Positions 59,538 through 64,000 of a stretch of DNA of 64,000 bases are shown here, piece by piece. Under the pieces are notes generated by a model. That model was not told the origin of the DNA, did no database searches, and saw nothing but the letters and a program-made list of their open reading frames with translations. The translations under genes were made by a program, and so were the position numbers. Position 1 is the stretch's first letter. The number at the start of each line of letters is the position of its first letter. This DNA comes from Amycolatopsis lexingtonensis (GTDB lineage Bacteria > Actinomycetota > Actinomycetes > Mycobacteriales > Pseudonocardiaceae). The stretch is taken from contig NZ_JADBEG010000001.1 of NCBI RefSeq assembly GCF_014873755.1, positions 1,242,501 through 1,306,500 on the forward strand. Direction: 5' to 3'.

Positions 59538-59935
59538 AAGAAGGCGGCGATCAGCGCTCCCAGTGGCGGGAGCGCCTGGGCGAGCGCGCCGCCCCGGCCG
59601 GCGCCGCGCGGGCGGCTGAGGGCGAGCAGGTCGGACACGCCGAGCGCGATCCCGGCCAGGAACATGAAAGCGCAGCAGTAGAGCACCAGGGCGCGGCCCG
59701 CGCCGGCGTTCCCGGTGTGCAGCAGGACCAGCCCGGTCACCGGGCCCGCGGCGAGGAACAGGTTGTAGAAGCCGACGTTGAACGACCAGAGCCGGGTGGC
59801 GGGCAGGTTCGCGGCCGGGATCTTGAAGATGCCCTCGTGCACGCCCCGGCGTTCGAAAAGCAGCACTTCCCAGGTGAACGCCAGCAGGTGCACCAGCACG
59901 GCGACCGCCGCGAAGATCTGCGCCACGGCGTTCAC
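59534..59935 (-). CDS. DUF1304-type membrane protein
   Basis: A 133-residue protein with four hydrophobic segments. FAAVAVLVHLLAFTWEVLLF, WSFNVGFYNLFLAAGPVTGL and ALVLYCCAFMFLAGIALGVSDLLAL fit the DUF1304 family. The function is unknown. The GTG start overlaps the TGA of the upstream cupin gene (GTGA), so the two form an operon. Its 3' end overlaps the MarR gene by 4 bases, convergently. Confidence 0.82.
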   Translation of the reverse strand: MNAVAQIFAAVAVLVHLLAFTWEVLLFERRGVHEGIFKIPAANLPATRLWSFNVGFYNLFLAAGPVTGLVLLHTGNAGAGRALVLYCCAFMFLAGIALGVSDLLALSRPRGAGRGGALAQALPPLGALIAAFF

Positions 59936-60345
59936 GACGCCGGCTCGATCCCGTGCCGCGCGGCGATCTCGGGCGCCTGCTCCGGCGTGGCCCGGTCGAC
60001 GTCGCGGAAGAAGCGGCCCATGCCGCCGGTCAGGCTGACCGCCAGGAACTGCGCGGAGGGCGTGTGCACGGTGAAGGTGTTGGTCGCGCCCGCCGGCACG
60101 CTGATCGACGCGCCGGGGCCGAGGTCGTGCAGTTCGCCGTCGACGTAGACGGTGATCCGCCCGTGCAGCACGTAGAAGGCCTTCGCCCAGGGTTCGGCGT
60201 GCGGCGGGACCGTCGGCCCGCGGGGCGCGTCGACTTCGAACACCTCGAAGGCGTCTCCGGTGTGCTCCGCGCCGACCTTGACGGTGATCCGCGCGTCGCC
60301 GGTGTCGAGTTCCGGGCCGGCGCCCGGGGAGCTGAAATGCGTCAT
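59932..60345 (-). CDS. cupin domain protein
   Basis: A 137-residue single-domain cupin with PPHAEPWAKAFYVLHGRITVYVDGELHDLGPGASISVPAGATNTFTV. This retains part of the usual metal-binding pattern, although several expected histidines are replaced, so metal binding is uncertain. The substrate is unknown. It is the first gene of an operon with DUF1304 and is divergent from the LuxR regulator, which may control it. Confidence 0.8.
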   Translation of the reverse strand: MTHFSSPGAGPELDTGDARITVKVGAEHTGDAFEVFEVDAPRGPTVPPHAEPWAKAFYVLHGRITVYVDGELHDLGPGASISVPAGATNTFTVHTPSAQFLAVSLTGGMGRFFRDVDRATPEQAPEIAARHGIEPAS

Positions 60346-60432
60346 GCCGCGACGCTAGGAACCGGGGGAGCGGCCGGGTATCCCCGGATTCCGGGATATC
60401 GCGCGGGCGGGCGGTGCGCGCATACTGCGTCC

Positions 60433-61461
60433 ATGTGGGAGGGCCGGGCGCAGGGCGTGCGGCGGGAAGTCGCCGCACTCGCGACGGCGGGCCTCGGCGT
60501 CGCCGAGCTGCACGCCGCCGCCATCGAGCTGGTCGACCGCGTGGTCCCCGCGGAGCTCGCGTGCTGGGCTTCGCTGGACCCGGACACCGCGGTGATCAGC
60601 TCGATGACCAGCGGCCGGGCGCGCATCCCCGGCGAGTACGAGCCGCTGCTGGCGACCTACGAGTACGACGGCCGCCAGCCCCACACCTTCGCCGAGCTGG
60701 CCCGGCGGCCGGTGCCGGTGCCGGTGGCGCGGCTGTCGGACCTGCCGCGCCGCGACGCCGAGCGCAGTGGGCGGCTCGCCGAGGTGTGGCGGCCGCTGGG
60801 GCTGGGCCACGAGCTGCGCGCGGTGTTCCAGGTCGACGGCACGTGCTGGGCGGCGGCGGGCCTGGTGCGGTGCGGCGAGTTCAGCGACCGCGAGGTCGAG
60901 TTCCTGACGTCGGTCGCTCCGGCGCTGGCCGCGGCCACGCGGGTGGCGGCGCGCACGCGTGGCACGGGGGAGCCGGCGGAACCGGCGATCGTGGTGGCCG
61001 GCCCGGACGGCCGGCAGCGCGCCGCCACCGCGGCGGCCGCGCGGTGGCGGTCCGAAGTGGACGAAATCGCGCCCGGCCGGTTCGCGGTGCTCGTGCGCGC
61101 GGTCGTGGCCGGGGCCCGGGCCGCGGCTTCGGGGACGTTCCGCGCGCGGGTCCGCGACGTTCGCGGCGGCTGGATCCTGTTGCAGGCCGGCCGGTTGGTG
61201 GCCGGGGACGACGACGGCGAGACGGTGGTGACCGTCAGCCGCGCGTCGGGCGCCGAGCTGCTGGGCGTCCTGTTCGCGGCCTACGGCCTGACCGCCCGCG
61301 AGCGCGACGTGTGCCGCGAGGTGCTCGCCGGTTTGTCCACAGTGGACATCGCGGAGCGGCTGGCCATCTCGGCCCACACGGTGCAGGACCACCTGAAGTC
61401 GGTGTTCGGCAAGACCGGCGTCCGCAGCCGCGGGGAACTGACCGCGAAGCTGCTGTCCTGA
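60433..61461 (+). CDS. LuxR-family HTH regulator
   Basis: A 342-residue regulator. An N-terminal GAF-like sensory region is followed by a C-terminal LuxR HTH (YGLTARERDVCREVLAGLSTVDIAERLAISAHTVQDHLKSVFGKTGVRSRGELTAKLL). No phospho-receiver domain is present. A TCCACAGTGGAC palindrome falls within the HTH codons. A CATACT hexamer lies 6 bases before the ATG and no ribosome-binding site is visible, so leaderless expression is possible. It is divergent from the cupin/DUF1304 operon. Confidence 0.87.
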   Translation: MWEGRAQGVRREVAALATAGLGVAELHAAAIELVDRVVPAELACWASLDPDTAVISSMTSGRARIPGEYEPLLATYEYDGRQPHTFAELARRPVPVPVARLSDLPRRDAERSGRLAEVWRPLGLGHELRAVFQVDGTCWAAAGLVRCGEFSDREVEFLTSVAPALAAATRVAARTRGTGEPAEPAIVVAGPDGRQRAATAAAARWRSEVDEIAPGRFAVLVRAVVAGARAAASGTFRARVRDVRGGWILLQAGRLVAGDDDGETVVTVSRASGAELLGVLFAAYGLTARERDVCREVLAGLSTVDIAERLAISAHTVQDHLKSVFGKTGVRSRGELTAKLLS

Positions 61462-61465
61462 CGTG

Positions 61466-61495
61466 TCCGGGAATTGTCCGCCGACGATTCCCGGA
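61466..61495 (+). terminator. hairpin downstream of the LuxR gene
   Basis: TCCGGGAAT and ATTCCCGGA (9-bp arms, 12-base loop) begin 4 bases after the LuxR stop. Confidence 0.5.
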
Positions 61496-61593
61496 ACCGG
61501 AGACCACGGCGAAAATACCGTCCCCGGAATCGGAGGACGCATGCTACGGTCTGCAAATTGCAGGTGGGCCGGAAATGCGCGGGAGGGAGCAGC

Positions 61594-63234
61594 ATGTCCG
61601 ACGACACCACGCGGTACCTGTGCGCGGCGTCCTACCTCGACCCCGGTTACGGCACCCGGGCGATCAAGGAGTTCCTCGTCGAGCCCACCCGGCCGGTCCC
61701 GGCGTCGCCGGGGATCGACGCGGGGCGGGTGCTCACCGAGGCGGTGCGGGCCCGGGCGCGCCGGAAGAACTACGACGCGATCCTGGTGCTGCTGATGGCC
61801 GTCGTCGCCTCGCTTTCGTGGGACAACGTGCTGCTGTACGCCTGGATCGTGGTCTCGGTCCTGCTCGTGGCGGCGCGGGCGGGCAAGACCGCCTACGCGA
61901 CGCAACGCACTTTCAACCCGAAGACGCTCGTCGTGATCGGCTTTTCCATCGTGGCCGTCTGGCTGCTGCTGACCTACTCGGACGTGCTCTTCGACGACCG
62001 CAGCCGGGACGCCGTGCGGTACGAGGACTACTACGACGAGTCCTCGGGCGGCGACACGGCCCGGCTCGTCGTCGGCATCGTGCTCGCCGTGGTGGTGCTC
62101 GTGGTGGTGACGATCGAGCGGTGGTCGCTGTGGAACCTGCTGACGAGCCGCTTCCGCCGCCTCGCCCCGCCGTCGCCCGACACCGGCCGCCTCACCGGGG
62201 CGTTCACCGAAGACTTCCGCGCGCAGCTCGCCCGGTACCGGCGGGAAGACGAATTCGCGGGCACCCCCGGCGCGCCCCTGGTGGTGTATCGCGGCTACAA
62301 CCCCTTCGTGGGCGCTGGGTTCCGCCGCGCGGCCTGGTCCATGGCGATCCCGCTGGAGCGCGTCGAAGACGGCCCCGAGCTCACCACGGAAGCGTTGTAC
62401 GACGGGATCCGCACGGCGATCGGGAACCTCCGCAACTCGAGCAAGCTGTCACCGGACCGCCGGCTGGCCGGGCTGACCGTGACGGAGGCGGTGTTCACCC
62501 CGGCCGCCGAGCTCCTCGACCACCTGGCGGAGCCGGAAGCCGCGGCCTACCTGCCGGACATCGAGCACCCGCCGCGCACGCGGCTGACCGAGGAGCACGT
62601 CGAGCAGCTCCGCACCGAGCCGAAGGAATGGGCGCGCTACTACCTCTGCTTCCAGGTCGAGACGTGGGACCGGGAGCTCGTGCTGACGACGTTCCTGCAC
62701 GTCGCGGTGGACGACACGACGCTGTACGTCGAGTGGACGCCGTTCATGCTGCCGCCTCTCAAGGCGGAGTACCGGGCGGTGGACAAGATGCGGCCGGACT
62801 CGCTGCGCCCGTTCGGCCAGGGACTGCTGGCGTGGCTGGAGATGCCGGCCAGCCTGCCGGGCCGGATCGTGAACCTCGCGTCGTGGATCCGGCAGCCCGG
62901 CCGCGAGCCCGGCGTCCTCGACCCGGACCGTTACGGCACCTCGAGCACGCTGCGCGAGCTGGGATCGGTCAACCTGTTCACGGACTACTTCCAGCTCGTC
63001 GACATCGAACGCTACGAAAAGATCATCGAAAGCCGGCTCCTGCCGGCGATCGGCAAGCTCCTCGGCGACGCCGGGTTCTCGACGGCCAAGTTCGACGAGC
63101 AGGCGGCGGTCGTGATCAACAACGACATCACCATCGAGGGCGACAACCGCGCCCCGATCAACCAGACCGGGGTGCGCGGCCAGCGCGGCCGCCCGCCCGG
63201 CAAGCCCGGCGACGCGACGAGGACGGAGACCTGA
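61594..63234 (+). CDS. multi-pass membrane protein with C-terminal GDN tail, unknown family
   Basis: A 546-residue protein with about four predicted membrane segments between residues 60 and 180 (AILVLLMAVVASLSW, VLLYAWIVVSVLLVAA, TLVVIGFSIVAVWLLLTY, LVVGIVLAVVVLVVVTI). A large soluble region of 350 residues follows with no recognised domain. It ends with VVINNDITIEGDNRAPINQTG. GGGAGGGAG precedes the ATG at 61594. The next gene starts in the TGATG overlap and carries a related SIGRDNSGDITQTG motif at its N-terminus, so the two proteins probably work together. Function unknown. Confidence 0.7.
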   Translation: MSDDTTRYLCAASYLDPGYGTRAIKEFLVEPTRPVPASPGIDAGRVLTEAVRARARRKNYDAILVLLMAVVASLSWDNVLLYAWIVVSVLLVAARAGKTAYATQRTFNPKTLVVIGFSIVAVWLLLTYSDVLFDDRSRDAVRYEDYYDESSGGDTARLVVGIVLAVVVLVVVTIERWSLWNLLTSRFRRLAPPSPDTGRLTGAFTEDFRAQLARYRREDEFAGTPGAPLVVYRGYNPFVGAGFRRAAWSMAIPLERVEDGPELTTEALYDGIRTAIGNLRNSSKLSPDRRLAGLTVTEAVFTPAAELLDHLAEPEAAAYLPDIEHPPRTRLTEEHVEQLRTEPKEWARYYLCFQVETWDRELVLTTFLHVAVDDTTLYVEWTPFMLPPLKAEYRAVDKMRPDSLRPFGQGLLAWLEMPASLPGRIVNLASWIRQPGREPGVLDPDRYGTSSTLRELGSVNLFTDYFQLVDIERYEKIIESRLLPAIGKLLGDAGFSTAKFDEQAAVVINNDITIEGDNRAPINQTGVRGQRGRPPGKPGDATRTET

Positions 63235-63560
63235 TGGGACACCGGATTTCGAACAAGGTCAGCATCGGCCGCGACAACTCGGGCGACATCACCCAGACGG
63301 GCATCGACGGCGGCGCGGTCTCGTCACTGCTGGACCTCGTCGAGCGCCTGACGGCCGAGGTGCGCGGCAAGGAGCTGGCGAAGCAGGAGGTGCTGGAGGA
63401 CACGCTGACCGACCTGGCGGCCGACTTGCGCGCGGGCGACGCCGAGCCCGCCGTGGTGCGCAGCCGGTGGGAGAAGGTCAAGGGCCTGCTGGGCGGGGTC
63501 GTGCAGTTCTCGGAGTTGGTGGCGAAGATCTCGGACCAGGTGCAGAAGATCTTCACCTGA
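63234..63560 (+). CDS. small GDN-motif protein, partner of the membrane protein
   Basis: A 108-residue soluble protein. The N-terminus (residues 4-23) contains ISNKVSIGRDNSGDITQTG, resembling the tail of the upstream protein. The rest is helical and charged (LDLVERLTAEVRGKELAKQEVLEDTLTDLAADL) and could form a coiled coil. Its ATG overlaps the TGA of the membrane-protein gene (TGATG). Similar N-I-x-I-x-G-D-N-x-G repeats occur in small partner proteins of bacterial conflict systems (inference). Function unknown. Confidence 0.7.
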   Translation: MGHRISNKVSIGRDNSGDITQTGIDGGAVSSLLDLVERLTAEVRGKELAKQEVLEDTLTDLAADLRAGDAEPAVVRSRWEKVKGLLGGVVQFSELVAKISDQVQKIFT

Positions 63561-63595
63561 GTCCATTCCGGACGGCACGTGGCGGCTCTGCAAAC

Positions 63596-63648
63596 GTCTT
63601 GAATGACTCATTCAGGTCTTCGGAGGTCCTGAATGACTCATTCAAGAC
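63596..63648. repeat. palindromic intergenic repeat, copy 2
   Basis: The arms 63596-63616 and 63628-63648 match with one mismatch (the central S of TGASTCA) and have the same 11-base spacer as copy 1 at 55210. Outside these arms the two loci are unrelated, so it is a dispersed element. Confidence 0.9.
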
Positions 63649-63661
63649 GCTGGGGCGAGAC

Positions 63662-64000
63662 TCACCCTTGCAGGAACTTGCGCAGCAGCGCCGTGACCTC
63701 CTCCGGCCGTTCCATCGACGGCAGGTGACCGGTGTCGGCGAGTTCGACGTACTCCGCCTCCGGCAACGACTCCGCCAGGTGCGCGGACAGCTCGACCAGG
63801 CCGGGCGCATCAGCCGTCCCGATCACCACCAGCGCCGGAGTCGTGATCTCGGCCAGCCGGTGCCGGGTGTCCGGGATCCGCTCCGTCCACTGTGGATCCG
63901 TCCAGTCCCGCCGGTAGACCTGCTCGCACATTTCCCGCACCAGCGTCACCATTCCGGCGGGCAGCACCGACACGTCCCGCGCCGGGCCGGCGACCGTGTA
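63662..64000 (-). CDS. alpha/beta hydrolase, C-terminal part (runs off the window)
   Basis: The last 112 residues of an alpha/beta hydrolase: a cap-domain remnant (MVTLVREMCEQVYRRDW), PALVVIGTADAP with the acidic-residue strand, and LADTGHLPSMERPEEVTALLRKFL with the catalytic histidine. The N-terminal part with the nucleophile lies beyond base 64000. The 3-oxoadipate enol-lactonase/haloperoxidase-like branch is the best guess. Confidence 0.85.
   Translation of the reverse strand, partial: YTVAGPARDVSVLPAGMVTLVREMCEQVYRRDWTDPQWTERIPDTRHRLAEITTPALVVIGTADAPGLVELSAHLAESLPEAEYVELADTGHLPSMERPEEVTALLRKFLQG

Noticed and set aside
61550..61562. CTGCAAATTGCAG palindrome upstream of the membrane-protein gene
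   Set aside because: Short and single; could be an operator but there is no second copy or identified regulator to support it.
1..64000. CRISPR arrays, rRNA genes and transposase genes
   Set aside because: No evenly spaced direct repeats, rRNA sequences or DDE transposase motifs were seen anywhere in the window.

Overview
The window is high-GC actinobacterial chromosome. SsgA-family and Lsr2-type proteins, phosphatidylinositol-mannoside genes, frequent GTG starts and ATGA/GTGA overlaps point to the Pseudonocardiales, most likely an Amycolatopsis-like genus (inference). There are three kinds of region: a dense catabolic cluster (1-17967), a small decayed integrative element next to tRNA-Val (about 17968-25757), and a conserved core block (26110-64000). 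From thrS to relA the core block follows the order known from Mycobacterium tuberculosis Rv2614c to Rv2583c.

Catabolic region. A branched-chain-amino-acid-type ABC transporter end (partial ATPase plus a LivF-like ATPase) leads into an SDR and an isochorismatase-fold hydrolase. Next come an alpha/beta hydrolase and SDR (minus strand), two luciferase-like flavin monooxygenases (the second RutA-like), a complete three-subunit molybdenum hydroxylase, a flavin reductase, an MHS-type transporter, a multifunctional-enzyme-type SDR, an EthD-like protein, a phthalate-dioxygenase-reductase-like protein, an isocitrate-lyase/PEP-mutase-fold protein, a TetR regulator and two more SDRs. Together they resemble a ring-hydroxylation, amide-cleavage and hydrolysis route for an unidentified N-heterocycle. 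Five near-identical sites (consensus TAATNATAGGAGCA) sit in the promoter regions of this cluster; I did not find the motif elsewhere, so it looks like a dedicated regulon.

Island. Lower GC content, a UvrD helicase C-terminal fragment, a frameshifted remnant, a large 14-repeat WD40 plus KAP P-loop NTPase, an Lsr2 gene split by an in-frame stop, an excisionase-like HTH protein and a tyrosine integrase end beside a tRNA-Val/Cys/Gly cluster. The WD40-KAP protein is the most plausible conflict or defence cargo.

Core block. It holds ssgB-like, tRNA-Val(CAC), a polyprenyl-phosphate sugar transferase, a RutE-like nitroreductase, thrS, a HIT protein, MarR, pgsA-patA-pimA, a LemA-like protein, a tandem triplet of unknown WWVVVEE proteins, an XdhC-like protein, an EF-G paralogue, a Tat-exported BBE-type oxidase, pdxS, an XRE-cupin regulator divergent from azlCD, pdxT, yebC, ruvCAB, yajC-secD-secF, apt and relA. 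After relA come an amidohydrolase with a MarR regulator, a cupin/DUF1304 pair, a LuxR regulator, an unusual membrane-protein/small-protein pair sharing a GDN motif, and a truncated hydrolase at the window edge. Several intergenic palindromic repeats and regulatory dyads are described individually.
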